Origin: Cardiocondyla obscurior
Taxonomy: Eukaryota; Arthropoda; Insecta; Hymenoptera; Formicidae
DNA length: 64,000 bases
Direction of reading: 5' to 3'
Assembly: GCF_019399895.1 (NCBI RefSeq)
Contig: NC_091883.1
Location: 3,018,377 to 3,082,376, forward strand
Shown here: in pieces, positions 10,003-25,100 of the stretch
How the letters are laid out: each line of letters begins with the position of its first letter
How positions within the stretch are numbered: the first letter of the stretch is position 1
The notes under the pieces: model-generated
The model's database searches: none
What the model saw: the letters and a program-made list of their open reading frames with translations, nothing else
What the model was told of the DNA's origin: nothing
Translations under genes and position numbers: made by a program

Positions 10003-11947
10003 CTGGAAAATTGAAATTCGCGATGAGTCAATTCGATTACAACTTAACGAGGCGACAACGTTAATCTACGTTGACATTCTAAATAGGAACAATTTGCAGG
10101 AGCGTTTCCTTAAGGCCTGTATGTATTCCTTCCAGACGTGCTTCTTTACCGTCCTCATTGTCTTTAGCCTTGAGCTTATTACCGATTAAAATTTTTGTTT
10201 CCCACGTTAAAGGAAGTTTCACAGAAATTAATATACTAAAAAAAAAAAAAAAAAGAAAAATGTTTATATTGTTTTCCGAACAACTTTAGCCTTAATTTTA
10301 CAATACCCTCGTGCTCTTAAATACTTCATCGAATGCACGCGCGAGTTTTCTCAACGAGTCGTACCGCGCTTAGCGAGAATGCGGGGAGAACGTAGAAGAA
10401 CTAATACCGCCGCTGATATCCGATCCTGACGGCGACGTCACGGTGTGATTTACCTCTACATTACCACCTAAGCCCAACTCGTTCTGCCGTGCGGCCGGGG
10501 TTAAATGGAATTAGTTATGCCGCTTCGGGCGCAAAGTCGCGGGCATAATGGAAAATCTACGAAGTTTGATTAAACCCCCTCGTTTCCAAGGCGCCGCCGC
10601 CGCCGCCGCGCGGCCGTTCGCGATCTGGTCGGACTTCTAGTTCGTGTTACTTCGGTGCTCGCAGCCCATCCCTTTCCCGTCATCCCTGCCGCCAGCCGTG
10701 AAACGACGGAAGTTTACACGGGACTTAGGCGCGACATAGACTCGATTAGCCCGGCGGATTAAGAAGCGAAATTGAACTCGTAGCACCGATGCGTTTCCTC
10801 AATTTCTGGGCCCAGCGGGGGTGAGGGGGAGGGAGAGAGGGAAAGGGGGAGAAACTTGAGACCGGCCGAAGGAGGGCTCGCTATCCGGTGTCTCGTGGAG
10901 ATAATTGTAAAATATATGATTACGCGACGGTCCTCACGACTAGATTAGATACGGGGTGGACGTGCAGTTGATTTGCGCGACGGTAAATTCGATTAGCCGT
11001 GCGGATTAACGACGAAGGACGTGCAAGAATACGAGAGGGGGAGTACGCGATCGTGACGAAGATTGAAATCCGGCAGCGGCAATAATCGTTGAGGGGGGGA
11101 GGAAAGGGGAGGGAGAGAGAGGAACGGGTTGTTAAAATTTAATCACTTCCCCAACCGCAGCGTTCACCGCAGAAATAAAATTAAAATTTCGGCATTCCCG
11201 ATAATCTTAGTCTTTAAAAAGCGTAATTAACGAAAGGCGTAATAGCTCCGGCAAAGAACGAGGGAAAGAAGGAGAAAGTGTGCACGTCGCTCACCTCGTA
11301 AATAAATTAAATATTAAATGGATAATAAATTGTTCAATACATTCCGCCGCAAAAACTGATCGGAACGTGTCTCGTATGCTAGTTTTTGCGCCGAGGAGTC
11401 GTAATCTTTTTCGACGAGAGAGTTATCGAAGAAAATCGTTTTCACGGAGAAAGTGGAGCACCGTTCGTACAATAAAAAAAAAAAAAAAAAAAAAGAAAGA
11501 GGCTCACGGCAATTATCAATTACTTAATGCTGCAATTTTTGACACAATATAATTATATCCTTCAATTAAATATTTAATAACAAGATTATTTTTAGTAAAG
11601 TCGTTAGAAAATAAGGAATAAAAAAAAAAGAAAAAGAAACCCTCGATGCGTCTTGCACTCACGCGTGTGAATTTAAATGACATTTAATTAAACTCATTCT
11701 CGGATCATGTATTTCGCGAGGAGAAGAAAAACGATACCCGTCTTCGTTGAAAAACTGAGAGAACGCGCTCGGTTGAATCGCCATGCAAATATTTACTCGT
11801 CGGACAGGTAACTTTGCGCAAAAATATCCGCGCAATTTCGTCGCGACTGTTTTCCTCGTCTACCCACGGTCCCACCATACGCGCTCGCCACATACATTCT
11901 TCCCAGCCTCCCCGCACGTTCCATCTCGTCGCGAATTGTAGACTTAC
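10003..11947 (-). other. Fhos: FHOD intron, 1.9 kb
   Basis: Mostly unique intron. It contains an A run (about 10230-10260), a GCC-repeat patch (about 10592-10611), G/A-rich purine patches (10815-10865 and 11090-11130) and a 21-nt A run near 11473. A minus-strand donor-like site at 11290 follows TTTACGAG, resembling the end of exon 9897-10002, but no conserved coding sequence precedes it. Confidence 0.75.
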
Positions 11948-12015
11948 CTGAAAAATCTGCTTGAGGGAGAAGAGAGCCCGTCGCAGCTCGCGGCCCTCGC
12001 TGTTCAGCAATTTTT
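11948..12015 (-). CDS. Fhos: FHOD formin exon: FH3/armadillo region, part 2
   Basis: A 68-nt exon encoding KLLNSEGRELRRALFSLKQ followed by IFQ. The LNSEGRELRRALFSLKQIFQ block is nearly invariant in FHOD proteins. It is preceded on the minus strand by ctgttgcag and followed by gtaagtc, a consensus donor. It opens with AA, completing a Glu codon with the G from the 26588-26646 exon, and closes in phase 0 so that the next exon begins with a full GAG codon. The segment is part of the alpha-helical repeats that pack against the GTPase-binding domain (family knowledge). A minus-strand frame runs past the exon in both directions but is not conserved there; the splice sites set the limits. Confidence 0.93.
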
Positions 12016-15000
12016 CTGCAACAGACAAGCAACACGCAACCATTTATTATAATAATACCGTCGTGGGCGCGCGCTCGCGCGCATTGTTGCGCGAGTCCGA
12101 GAACCCTCCATATTTTTTTTATTTTTTTTTTTTTGCGGGGGACCTCCGTTTTCAGATCGCGGCACTTAAAGCTCGTAATGAAGAGGCCGCGTTTACCACA
12201 AGCACGCGTTGCACCGCTAATTTGATATAAATTGCCGGTCGGATTATTGAATCGGGCCCTCCGGCGAGACCGGGGACCTTCGTCCCGGGATTAATTCTAA
12301 TATCACCAAGCGAAAACAACGGGATTAATAAAGCGCGGTATTAATGCCGACCTGGTAAATGGAGAGATTCATCGCGAGATAAAAAAGTAGCCAAGTAAAT
12401 TACTATATATATTTTTTTTTCCTTGGCTAAAATTTTTTAATATATTTCTATTGAATATCGCGATATAAAATTAAATTTAAATTTAAACATTTAATCGCGC
12501 AACCTTTTAAAGCTCGTCCAGAAAGTTTCCTCGAAAGTGCTTTCGCGGTTTTTGCAATTAGAAATGAATGAGGTAAACGCGCGTGCATATTTCGAATATT
12601 CATCTCGGAAGAGCTCGCGATCCCCATTGAGAAGCCCGGCTATTTAATTCCGACTTCTCCCTCGAATGGATTTATTTATCGGATAAACAGCCCGGTAAGC
12701 ACCGGCGCGCAATTGAGCGTAGGCTAGCAATTAAGTTCCATCAATTCTGCATGTTGAGCTCTTGGCCGAATTCCACGACCCGTCTCCGCGTTCACCATTT
12801 TTACCCCGCCGTTCTGGCCGCGCGCGATTTTCTTCCAATCATGACCCCGCCGATTGGCCGTATTACTAATAATTGAATTCCGTTTCATCGACGGTGCGGC
12901 AGAGCAGATTCAATTTGCCGACCACACCGGAATTTTCTGATTCCACCGCGGAAGCGCGCGGATAGTTCGTCAGGAAGACGGGAGGGGAAAAAAAAAATAA
13001 AACAAACGAATGGGTCCGGTGGAACGTGTTATCGCGTGAAAAAATAATAAAAAAAAAAGTATTGAAACCCCAATATGCCACGAGAACATGCAATAGAAAT
13101 TTCGCCGGACACACGAGGGAGGGGCGAGAAAAGTTGAACGTATCGGTGCGATATATTACGTACGAAAGACAGTCCACGCTCTTTGATAAGCGTAATTTAT
13201 CATTGTTCTTTATTTCTCTACTTTCGTTCTTCCCTTCTCCATTTTATGCCACTGGAAAATAAATATAATCCTCTACTATTGCAACGTTGAAAAAATTACT
13301 TCGATTATTCCCGATTAATGTCTCTAAATCTTCCAACTCCCGACGCCGCGCTTTACCATTTTTAAATTAGCGACGAGAAGCATTTTCAATCTCTGCGAAA
13401 GGCTACTTGCAAGTCCTCGGTGTGGAAGTGTTTAGCAACGGCGTCACTTAGGCAGAAAGGTGCACTTCGTTCATCGTGGTCGCATCTCGTTTATAATCTT
13501 TTTCTTTTTTTTTTCTCTCTCTTTTTTTCTTTTTTTTTACGTAACCACGCCTTTTCGTCTGGCGAAGTCACGGTACGCGGCGGAGCCCAATTCGCGATTT
13601 CTTTCGCGGAAACGGAGGCCCGGTGCGACCGCATAATCCACGGCTATCACGCGATCGCCGAATGCATAATGCATGCGGGAGAGAGACGGGTCCAGGGAGA
13701 GGAGTGACGAGAAAAACGAGCGGGCGGGAGAAAGAGGGGAGATATGCAAGCGAAGGTAATTAGGAGCTCGCTGCAGGGTACGCGAAAGAGCCAGGGAGGA
13801 ACGGCGACGGAGGGAAGGGAGAACGAGCGACGCGTCTTCTAAGAATAGCGGTCCCAAGGCCCTGGGGCCCTTGGTCCCTCCGTAATCAGTGACCATATAA
13901 GCAAAGGTCTCCCGCCTCCCTCTCCCCGACCCTTTTTGCCTCGTCTTTCTGTCTCCGCGTGGTATCTTCTTTTCGCTGCTAAGCAACTTCGTCAACTTGC
14001 GCCGTAACGCGGACCCGTAGCTCGTAGATCCTCTTTCGCTTAATTTTCACTCCGATCGACGTTAAGCGCTCGTCATTCTACGTACGCTAACTGTAATTTT
14101 GCTTACTCATACCTCGGTTCTAGAGCTCATATTTTAATCGCGCTGATAAAATCGTGGAAAAGTAATTAACAATTATTATCCGCGTATCAAAGATCCGTCG
14201 AGTGTGTTTTGATCTCGTGGAAAAAATTCTGTGACGAGTCTCTAAAATAGATAGCCCATTTCGCGAACAACCGAGTGGCCAGAGTTTTTTCGGCGCGAGC
14301 GAAATCTGAATCCCCGTGTCACGCGACACGCGGAAACGTGTACTCCCGTTGCACGCATCGCGCGCTATAAAGTGCGTACGGTTATCCTACCAGTCGCGGG
14401 GAATATTTATGTGATCGGTTCTGCAATGAAATAGAATAGCAGAATTATTCGTCGCGATATTTCACCGCGATGATAAACGCTTTACGAGGGTGAAACAGGA
14501 TAAATAAAAGGGATCCGTGGGGATGCGGTAATAACGTTCTCAACAGAAAACCTTAAATAGCAGTACAATATTTATTACTTTAATATTCGCGCATTAATAC
14601 GTACGTGTTTGATAAGTTCATGAAAAATTAATATATCGATATTAATTTTTTATTACCGTAATTTTTTTTTTTTTTTTTTCTCACTCGCCTCTAAAAGCTG
14701 TTAGGTCGCGTAGTGAGATAAGAAGAAGAATCAAAACGTAAAAGAGACAGATGGATTTTATGAGGGTCGGAGGTACACGAAGAACCGTTAAAATATGTAA
14801 AACGGCACGGTCTACTTTGGCTTCCGCTCCTCCCTCTGCCCTTTTGAAACTTCTTCTTTTTTTTTAAGGCTTATTCTGTACCTTCGATTATCTTCTCCAC
14901 CGCCTTCGCAGAGTTCAATGAACCAGGACACAGCCCGCAGGTGTACTCGACACACATGTGCGTCGATCATGCATGATCGCAAATTCGGGTTCATTCGGGT

Positions 15001-18000
15001 ATTGAACATTCGTTCGAGAAAGATCACTACTCGTTGTCATTCTTAACAAGTATATAAAATACTTATTAATTTCGTTTTTGTCTTAGAAGAAGTAGAGATG
15101 CAAAAAAGAAAGACCGGGCTGAGACTCTGCCTGTTGCTATATATTTGTTGTTATTTCAATAATGATTTTTATAAGGTTACGGGTAAAAAGAATGTAGAAC
15201 GAAAAGAGTTTTTATTCGACATTGCGTGATTAAGTACCGTCTGTCATAGTCGGTGATGGATGGTCGCTGAACCACGATAAAGGATTAGCTTGATTTTCGC
15301 AGGTACAGGGTTCCGCACTCAACAGCATAGTCATTACTTTGCTAATTATCAACAGGCAGCAGAGCTCATTGTTTTGCGATATTGTATAATTATGTCAGCG
15401 GCGTATATTTAAAAAGACAATATTGTCTCACTTAAAAGCGTATTAAGGATTTAAATTACATACTCGTTTTAGATCGCAAAAAGTTTCGTGGTGTTAAAAG
15501 AAAAAAAAAAGAGAGTCCCTCGAATTTTTTAGCAAGTATTAAATAAATGTTAAAGTAGCATGTCCGTTTTCTGAGGACTCTGCCGCGACGCCTCGTCTCT
15601 GCTCGTGAACTCGGCCAACGGGGTTCTCTAGTTACCCTTTTCATGGTGGCCGGGAGCTTTCAACTTTTAGCCGCCGGCGGGCCGCCCCGTTTTTCGCTTC
15701 GGTTCTCGTCTTTCGTTTCCTTGACGTCCAGGGTAATGTTCTCGAGTTTTGTCAGTCGCGCCAGCTAAAGCGCCAATCCGCTATCCCTCTCAATGACGTA
15801 ATTCAGGAGAGATTCGTTTTCATCTTTTCGTGATAGTAGTTATAAAATGGTTCGTCGCTCTTTCACTTGCGAGCCTCAAATTCCTTTCGTAGCGCAAATT
15901 TTCCAAGTCGCAAATTGAACATTTTTATTTAATTTCCCGAGGTAGGTTGTCGGAATTCAAAAGATATTGTATAATTAATTTAAACATGTGACAATTTAGA
16001 TGTTGCTTGATGAAGTAATCGGATGTTCGGTTTACGTTTGATCTCGCTAACGTTTAAATATTTCGCAGAACATTACGTGTTCATGAAATCCGGATCTCAG
16101 AGTATTCAAAGGCTTGAAGCCTGTCTTAAACTGCTCGGCATAAAAAAGGAAAAACCTATCGCCATCGCCAAATGAAACTCGTAAAAAATTTTTGTAGCCG
16201 TTACGGCTGAAAGTTTTGTCGTTCGCGTACGTTTTAACCATCATCCTTAATAGCGCACTTTATCTTGTGTCATACGCGAATTAGTTCAAGAAAAAGTAAC
16301 GGTCGCATAAAAGTTTCCAATGACTTGTGAAACCTCGTCATTTGATCGCGCCGTGGATATCGGTTGACTGCTATAAAACCTTTCTCGATATCTTCCTTTC
16401 TATCTTCTCCTGCGTTCGCGCGTGGGAATTTTCGACGATCCGTGAATTTTCCGCGAGTCAAGGTCCTCGCGATACCACTCCACAGAGCGCCGCGATCGTT
16501 TGAAAGGCGTGGAAGCACAATTTTAATTCCGTATCTTTGAGTGTTCTATTAATTCGTAAATTAATCGTGAAAATTAGTACATTATTTTTTTTTAGCTACA
16601 AATAAAAAAATAGATTTTTTCCTTGGACGATACTTAAAAAAATTACGTAAAAATACCTTACAAATTCTTTGATTCGAATATTTATATATCGATTCGCAAC
16701 ATGACGGCACGTGAGATGTAGGAAACAAATACTCGTGTCGGTTGGCAATGAGGGGACGTCTTTATCGAACGTTTCTTCGATAACAATCGATACTGCATCA
16801 TTCTATTCCCACGTCCGCCGGTTGCACTGGAACGATAAATTCGCGTGCCGTCGTGCGCCTCTTGGAGCGCCACGACAATACGGGCGAATCTCGTTGCAAT
16901 TTTTCGTTATATGCGCCGTGTTACGATACTCCAGACGTCGTTTACAGCGATAGAGCGAGATAGATTCCGAACGAATGGACTTCATATAACTGGTTTATAT
17001 CTCGTGGGGTAAAGTTCTCGCGGGCGTAAACGCAAGCGCACGTAGAAGCGTGACGTTCTCACGTATGCGCACGTATCTACGCGAGGGTAACTTTATAAAT
17101 GGAAAATTCAATTACAAAGCGAAATATGAGGCCGTTATTCATTGTCTCGGAGCGATATACACGGTATTTCTGTCCTCGCTGTCGCAAGTAAATGCGAGTG
17201 GCATTGTTGTCACGCTAAACGATATGAATTTTGTAATTAGCTTACTTATATATACTACTTTCCAGAGCCTACGTAATGTATGAAATATAAATAAAATTAT
17301 ATATATAAATGTGACATTTCATCGGATTTTATACGTGGGGAATTGAATTATTAAAATTATCCGGAAAAGTAAATCGTTTTAAAATACACCATTCGAGACA
17401 TTATCGAGAAGTAGTAAACAGCGTAACACCGATAACAAGATTACGATATTGACGTCAGGACTGATAAAATTTCCATCTTCTTAATCGGCGATTCCAGATG
17501 CACCGCGTCCCCGTCTTCATCGATTTAATTCTTTGAAACATTGAACGCGAAGGTCGTTTTATTAATCTGCCAATTGGAAACGTTTAAAAAAAATCTCTCG
17601 GACAGATCCTGCCGAGTCGAACAATTTAATCGGATAATGGCGCGATAATTAAATGCATATCGACAGCACATTTTTCAACCTCGCTTTACCTTGCGCTTCT
17701 CGCCGGCGAAAAAGAAAAATGATTTCTAAGCTAATGGAGAATAACGATACAGGCGGCTTTCGTAAATAATAAATTCCGATGCGCTTACGTATTTAAATAT
17801 GTAATATAAAAGCGTGGATCATTTTTTAAACAGGACGAGATATAAAGATGCGCGCGCGGGGCGTACGCGGAATTTAATTTCCCGATTATTTTTGGACACT
17901 CTTGTATTTTTCTCCGTTATATTTTTCCCCTCCGTGCACGTCGCGCAATTTCCATTTGTATGCTGATCGAACAGTATCGCCAATTTCGACTGTAGAATTT

Positions 18001-18965
18001 ATTGTTACACATTTCGGCTATATTGGCCGTATTCACGTACAACCAATATCTTGACTGGACTATTTTAAGAGGTCCTATCATCGTATTTTTCGATATTTTT
18101 TCCTCTAAATTCAGAATCAAATTTTAAGCAAAGAACATGTATTTTTGAATTATTTATTATTAAAACGCTATTACGAAATCGGCATACATGGAAAACGAGC
18201 GAGAAGCCCCGAAGGCAATTTAACGCGTCGAAACAAAGCCCGCGTTCGTTGTCATCTTCTAATCTTTTACGTAGGAAGACTCGACAATAGGAATAAACTT
18301 TCCAGACTCCGGTGATCGCTACAATGAAATTCAACGAAGACGTTCTTAACGAGAATAAACTTGATTTCGGTGCAGCGCAACTGAGCTATCCTTAATGAAC
18401 GGAGTTTCATTAAGTCGACGCATTGTAATCGCGTATCATCTTAAGCAATGGTTATAAAACCAATTATAATTTCAATAAGAAACGTGCGAATGTCTACTAA
18501 TGAATTTCGAATGAGCATCGCAGCCTGCAACAGTTTCAGTTCCGGCGGAATAGCGCCCTCGAACAATTTTTCACTCGAAATAACCTCATTTTACCGAAGG
18601 AATTACCTATTACATTATATATTATAGACTTTCGCTCGTATTAAATTCGAAAACTCTCGTTTCCGTTGTTTTATGAAAGTTCATTCCGACTGAAATGTAA
18701 CCGAGTAAATCTCTCGTGATTGAAAAAAAAAAAGGGGCTCGTTGCATATTCAAAAAATTCCTCCTCCGCTTCCTTACTTTCAGGTAAGCGGATCGATTAT
18801 TTATCGGACACTGTCGCTAGAATGACAAACGAGGTTTAAACTTGACGCTAGTTAATTTTTTCCGGTCCCTAGTTTCGAAAAGAGGTTCTTAGCGGGACAA
18901 CTATCGCGCTCCTCTTCGAGAGGCGAACAATGCGCTGGGTATTCCATCAACGTTCGTCTCGAAGG

Positions 18966-19111
18966 TGTGCATGCACCTAGCGAACGAACGCCGAACGAAC
19001 AGCGAACGAGAATATTCGCAACAAAATCAATCACCACAAAAATAACACAGCAGCACACGTCACCGACGAATGCTTCGCGGTTGCTGTGTTCGTTCGCTAA
19101 GTGTACGTACA
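18966..19111. repeat. Inverted repeat with 24-nt arms
   Basis: Arms 18966-18989 and 19088-19111 pair at 20 of 24 positions, with perfect pairing over TAGCGAACGAAC. The loop is about 98 nt. Extra GAACGAAC copies next to the left arm give alternative registers. Confidence 0.65.
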
Positions 19112-22100
19112 TTTTTACGCGCGCAAAGGTTCGAAAGTATTGATAACTCCGCCGCATCTGGTGCTCGTGGCGAGGAGGATCGTAAAAAAAAAAAAAGGAA
19201 AAAAGAATAGACGCGCTCCCTTGAATTTTATCGTTATCCCAAAAAATAAGTCGTTTTATAAAATTGCCTTTGTCTCGACGAGGCGGTGGTTTCTCAATGA
19301 AATATTATCCCTATTCATAACCATAATGCTATTTTTGCCGTACTATATTAACGCCAGTTGTCTCATCATTCAAGAAATTTTAACGACACCTAGATATTAT
19401 CGCGTGTTCTCGGTTTATATGTTGGCCAAGTCGTTACCTGTCCAACAAAGCACGAACGTTTTGGAGGAGAGCACAATCCAGCTCGCCTCTTCGTTCTCGC
19501 ATGTTAAATCGTTCGCGGTGGCGTTCGTAAGGTTAATAAATCCGCATTGCGCAATGAATTGCGAGGAGGGAACGGATGTACGTGTGCATATATGTAATAT
19601 ACGCTTTCTTCTACCATTTTTACGCGGCATTTAAAACTATTTTATTTTACTATTTTCGAAACGTAGGACGTCGCGAGCTCCTTGCGTTATTCGGTTAAAG
19701 TATCGCCTATTTATCGGTAGAATCGATTGCGTTTACGAACATTAGAATTAAGTTAAATTAAAAAAATAATCAAAGTAAAGTCTCTAAATTTATTTAATAA
19801 ATTAAATCCAATTGAATCCGATTTTTAGAAATTTTATTAAGTACATAAAAAAAGGGGGAAAAGTATAAATACAAGACGTTCCACGTGGTGAACAATTTTC
19901 GAGACATTTTACATCGCTCTTCGCTTGCTCGCGCCTTATCAGCTTTGCTACTTTATCAACCATTAACGTATATCGAATTACACGCATAACGTAATGTTTG
20001 TCTTGTCGCGGGGAGTATTTAGCGACGGTACGCATCGCGTATGCGGCTGGCTTACGAGAAACGGTGCCAGCGCCGTGCGCGAGCGAAGGCAGGTCGTTAA
20101 TCTGCAACTGCAATCTCATTTCTGCTAATTGGCTGATAGGCGCGCTCGATACGGACGATACGGCGCTGCACGCGGACGTACGTGCACGTGAAAAGGGCGC
20201 GATGTATAAAAAAGGGCACGACGGATACTTGCAACGCATACGCGCGTCCGCTACAACCATCCACGGGGTCCCTTTCAACGGAGACCACTCGTGTTCGTTC
20301 TTAACTACGCGGGCTCACTCTTTCCCGATTTTTTTTTTCTCTTTCTTTTTTTTCCCTCTGCTTTTATTTTCTTTATCCCTTTTTTTCTTGCGCCTCCTCG
20401 CTTGAATCTTCGTCTGCATTTCTTTTTGCTCCAGCTTTTTAATTTTCTATACAGAAATTTCTTTGTGCAAGAGTTGAATAGTAACTTTATTTTTTTATTA
20501 TTTATCACGTGTGCGTATTAATTAATTTTTTATATATTTTTCTTTTTTTATTCACCGTCGACAATTTCGATTTCTCTCTTATGAAAAATTGATCTTTCGT
20601 CTTTCTTCGTTTGTGCTTTTCTCTCTTCGCACATGGCTCCGTCCATCTCCATCAGCGTTCTTGAATCCCGTAAAGCTTCATGGGCTTATTTCGCCAGGAA
20701 GCGCTGGGCCAAGTGCAAACTCATGCAACTTGCATATCTCGTTGACAACGAGTCCTTAAGGGATAATAAGGTCGCAATGCGACGTTAATAGCCTCCACCA
20801 CAAGGACTCGTGTGAAAGTAGTTGAGTCTAGACGTAAATTTCGTTTGTCCGTTCGTTTAGGGAAAATTGAAAACGAACAAGCCACGTTATTAATTAAATA
20901 TTAGTCATATCAATAAAACTATTAAAAAAAAAAAAAGTAAATTATTTGTAGTCGCGATAAACTCGCGTTCATATCGATATTCATATCGTCACGCGCAATA
21001 AAAGAAATACGAAAAGAAACAGAAGAAGTAATGCATATAAAGTAGCTAACGTGCGCTTTCTGCACGAAATAATATCTCGATATTTGTTTACCAAGATGGT
21101 TTTGAATAAAACGAAGGCAGATGGCAAAACTAGAAACATCAGCTTTCTATAAATCACGTGCATCTCGTCTCTTTATTTGCGCAACATGTCATACATGAGA
21201 CAGCCTATCGGAAAAAAAAAAAAAAAAAATAGGAAAATAGGGGGAAAAAGGAAAGAAAGCGAATGAAAACTGCAGGGGGAAAAAAAAGGCGAAATAATTT
21301 TCCAGTATATTTCTACTCGCGAGCATGGCGTAGTGGAAGGAAACAAAAGCCGTCAGATGCTTGGTGCGCGATTTCGACGCGGGATTTTGCGCGGCTTAAC
21401 AATCGATAACGGGCTGGCGGAACAATGTAATTTTTACAGGCGTATATGCAGTTGCCCGTTGAAGCATAAAAGTCCGATGTGAGTGGTGGGCGAGCTTTGT
21501 TTTTTTGACGGAAATGGAAACGAAATTTTCGTCGAATGCCGGCGAATCAAGACGGATGTTGCCCCGTCTCTCTCTAGTGTTACATCACAGACCGCGGTTG
21601 AGCCCGATGATTTACACAGGTGTGCGTTCGGCTATTTTAGTCGAGATATCATCGATAATACACGCGTATTTTGTCGAGCAAACGCAACGGAGGAAAGTTA
21701 ATTTAAAACTAAATATTTTATATTTCTAACCCCCCGCTAAAAGAACGAATGACGCTTCGCGTTAATGAAAGAGAGACATTCCCCGGTAACCGAAACTGAA
21801 ATCTCGACGGTGCGCCTCGTTCGGAAACAATTGGACTCATTTTCGCTTAACAAAGAGAGGCGCGGCGGCCTGCCTACTTCATAACGACACGCAACGTCTT
21901 GAGCCGACGGTATGCGTTTCAATTTGCTGATTTCCAAAGCTCCCCGGATCGAGCCAGCTGATCTCCGGAAAATTGGATACGTGATGGGACTTCGTGGGAT
22001 TCGCGTAGGAGTTTACGAGCGATCCTTGATACTTTACTGCACGGTACAGCGAGTTTGTCCTGCTTTTCGAAATATACGCCCGTTCCTTACCGGGCCGCGT

Positions 22101-25100
22101 CGTGCTAGACATTAAATCTAATCAGCTAACAAATTCACGCGATTTCCGACAGGAAAAAGCGCATCTGGCACTTCACTCGAATGGTTAATGCACGAAGTAT
22201 ACGTGCATGAAACTCGCGGAGCGAAACGCGACATTAACGTCAATCGCGATATTTCTGGATGCATACGAAAATGTCAAAGATTCACCGAATATGAAACTCA
22301 ATGTTGATAAATCACTCTTGATATATTCGATAATTGCGGTCTTATCGGTAGAGAGACGAAATCTAGTCGCGGAAGCGTGGATTTTATTACGTGCTGACCG
22401 ATTGTAAAGCGACCTATATTTGTCTTATCTGCTTCCGGCTGGAATATCACCTCGGTCGTAATTACATACGTTTCGGTATCGTCGTTCAGACACTGTCATA
22501 TGTAGTACAAATTGAAAAGTGACCTATCGACAATCGTACATTTTACGAAAGGTTCGCGCGGCGAATAAAAAATTTATACGACGAATAAAAAAAGAAAAAG
22601 AATGAAAAAAAAAGAAATAAAAAAATTTGCACGCGAGACAGAGAAACGAAAGGGAGATATTAATGTTAATCGATACTTCGGTCAATTATCGGCGCGTAAA
22701 ATTAAATATCTCTAACAAATGTTATTCCGATAAATATGTATGAGCCTCGTGCGAATGTCTCGTCGAATATATTTTGTCCACATATACCTACACGGGCGAG
22801 TGCATTATATACGGGACATATATTTTCCTACGCGTACGTACACGTACCTACAATGTACATATATGCGAGATCGTGACGGTCGGATATCTACGAGTGAAGG
22901 AAGCCTTATTTCAGCGGCACGACGCACGGCGCGCATCTGAATGCCGGCTGCAGCATCCCCGTGCCTACGGGCATCTGTATTCCTATAGAAAGTCGCTATG
23001 AAATACTTCTTTGCGTCTTCTATACTGACTCCATGGATCATCCTCCGTTTCCGTTCGTACAAGCGAGAGCCTCGGCGGAGTTTCGCTCACCTCCGCGTCG
23101 CCGTTTATCTGATGACATTGCAGGCGCTGCCAATTTTTCACAGCCGATTTACAGAGATATGAATATCGCTACGTGCCCCATGCATTTCCACCCTCGCGGC
23201 CTGAATATATATTTACCGTGCAGTTAAAGGAAAATTATTAACTTTATCGCTGCCAGGCAACTTTTTGCCGATCCATGCGAAGCTGGGAGGGGGGAAGAGT
23301 CGCGCGATAATGAATATCAGGTTTCTTTTAATATCGCGGGGGTTGTAGAATTAAACGCGAGACGTCAAAACTTGAAACTGATTTCAATTTGAATCTAATT
23401 TAATTAAATCCCATCGATCGCGTGCCGAAGAGCCGTTATGAAAACGACGGACGGAGAACACCGGACTCTACAGAATTTATACTTGGTGATACAAAGAGGA
23501 GGGGAGGAAAAAAAAAAAAGAAACTTCCATTTAACGACCGCGTTAAGTGAGTTTATTTGTATTTCAATTCATTTGCATTCGTTAACATTCTTTTAATGTC
23601 TGTGTAACGTGTCGAGGGCTCAAGATCTCGGGTTGAAAAAAAAGAAAAAAAAAATCGAGCAGAAAAGCAACGATTATTATGTATCTGTAGCGCGGAATAA
23701 ACTGCGCGAGCTTAGTATTCGCATCTCGAGAGGCTATCAAATATGATGCAGCGTGCAATTACGCATTAGTCTCCTTATCCGATCGTCGTTTCGTAACATC
23801 GGCGCCGGGTCAGATCGCGAATAAACTTTCTCACACCCCGTATACAGCGAGCCGGAACTAATTGCCGCTCGGGCGAGCGGCAGCTGGCGTCTGAAGGGAA
23901 CTGGGTCGTTAGCCGCGGCTTAATGATGGCGAAGGACGAGGGCCTGGAGTATCTCGCGAAGGACGAGCGTCGAGCGTCCTTTTATTCGTTGGAGGACGAC
24001 CCTCGAGCGAATCGATAATCCGGTCGCGATAGGCCCGTCTGGCGAGAGGCACGAGAAAGAAAAAGGGGGCGGGAGGGCGGCAGGATGATGTTCCGCTCGA
24101 GCGAAACCGGCGAGAAGAGAATCCGGCGATCGGCCGTTAAAGTCTCCTTCGTGCCGCGATGGGCGCTCGATCGGCCGGCATAATTCGCGATTCGAATCGC
24201 CGTCTTCTTGCCGGCATCTGATACCGCCCGCGGTACCGAGGACCCCGAATAGGAACAGATAGACGGGCAGACGTATGGGTGTATTAATAATCTCGGGATA
24301 CTGTTACCCCCGAGGACACTCGATATCGCGATACGAAATAAGACGGGACGCTGCGCGTAATATAACGAAATTGGCGCGGTATTGTGTTCGGTAATTAGTA
24401 ACGCGAGCGCTCGGCAAAAGTGTTACGTCCCACGGGAATAATCAGAGATATCGTGGAAAGACGTGGCCCCCTCACCGTTTGATGTAACAACGGGCATAAT
24501 TAAGTTAAGAGAACAAACTTATTTAATTAATTATAAAAGCGGAACGCGTCTTAATGCTCGTGTTACCGGGCAGAAAAAAAAGAAACAGAATTATTGTTTT
24601 TTAAACGAAAGTGCGTGTCGACTGAGGATGAACTTCTTAAAAACTCGGTCAACGCTCCAGGAAAAAGGCAATCTGCAACGCGAACTTACGGAAAGCAGAA
24701 GGATCGACGTGAGGAAAGCGATTAATCTTTAAATCAACACACGATCGGGCGTGCGTTTCGTGCCACGCGGGAGTCTCGTAATTATTATCTTAAACGGCGC
24801 CTCGGGCGCGCGATCGTTATTTTTTCTGGAGCGCGGTTCGCTTTCCTTCTTTTTGATATTTTTTTATTTTCTTTTTACTTCTTTATTTTTTTCAACCGGC
24901 CGTTCTTGTTTCTCGCGACGAAATTGCGAGAGCCAGCCACGCGTGTTCGCGGAGATGATGAATTTGATACGCTCGCTCGCTCGCTCGACCGTAATTGCCG
25001 TCTCGAAACGGAACGCCCGAGCGAGAAAGGAGGAGCGCCGGATAAGAGGCGGATAATCACCGCGGTTGACAAGGGATATCGGCGAATGCGACCTTGCCAA

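Noticed and set aside
11283..11320. Minus-strand TTTACGAG|GTGAGC resembling the end of exon 9897-10002
   Set aside because: Similarity covers only the junction; the upstream sequence shows no FHOD residues or conserved frame.
13851..13882. Near-palindrome around CCAAGGCCC
   Set aside because: Short, with a one-base offset; ordinary for GC-rich intron and without context.
19101..19634. Plus-strand frame of 177 codons
   Set aside because: No recognisable family, starts inside an inverted repeat and contains a Lys run from a poly-A tract.
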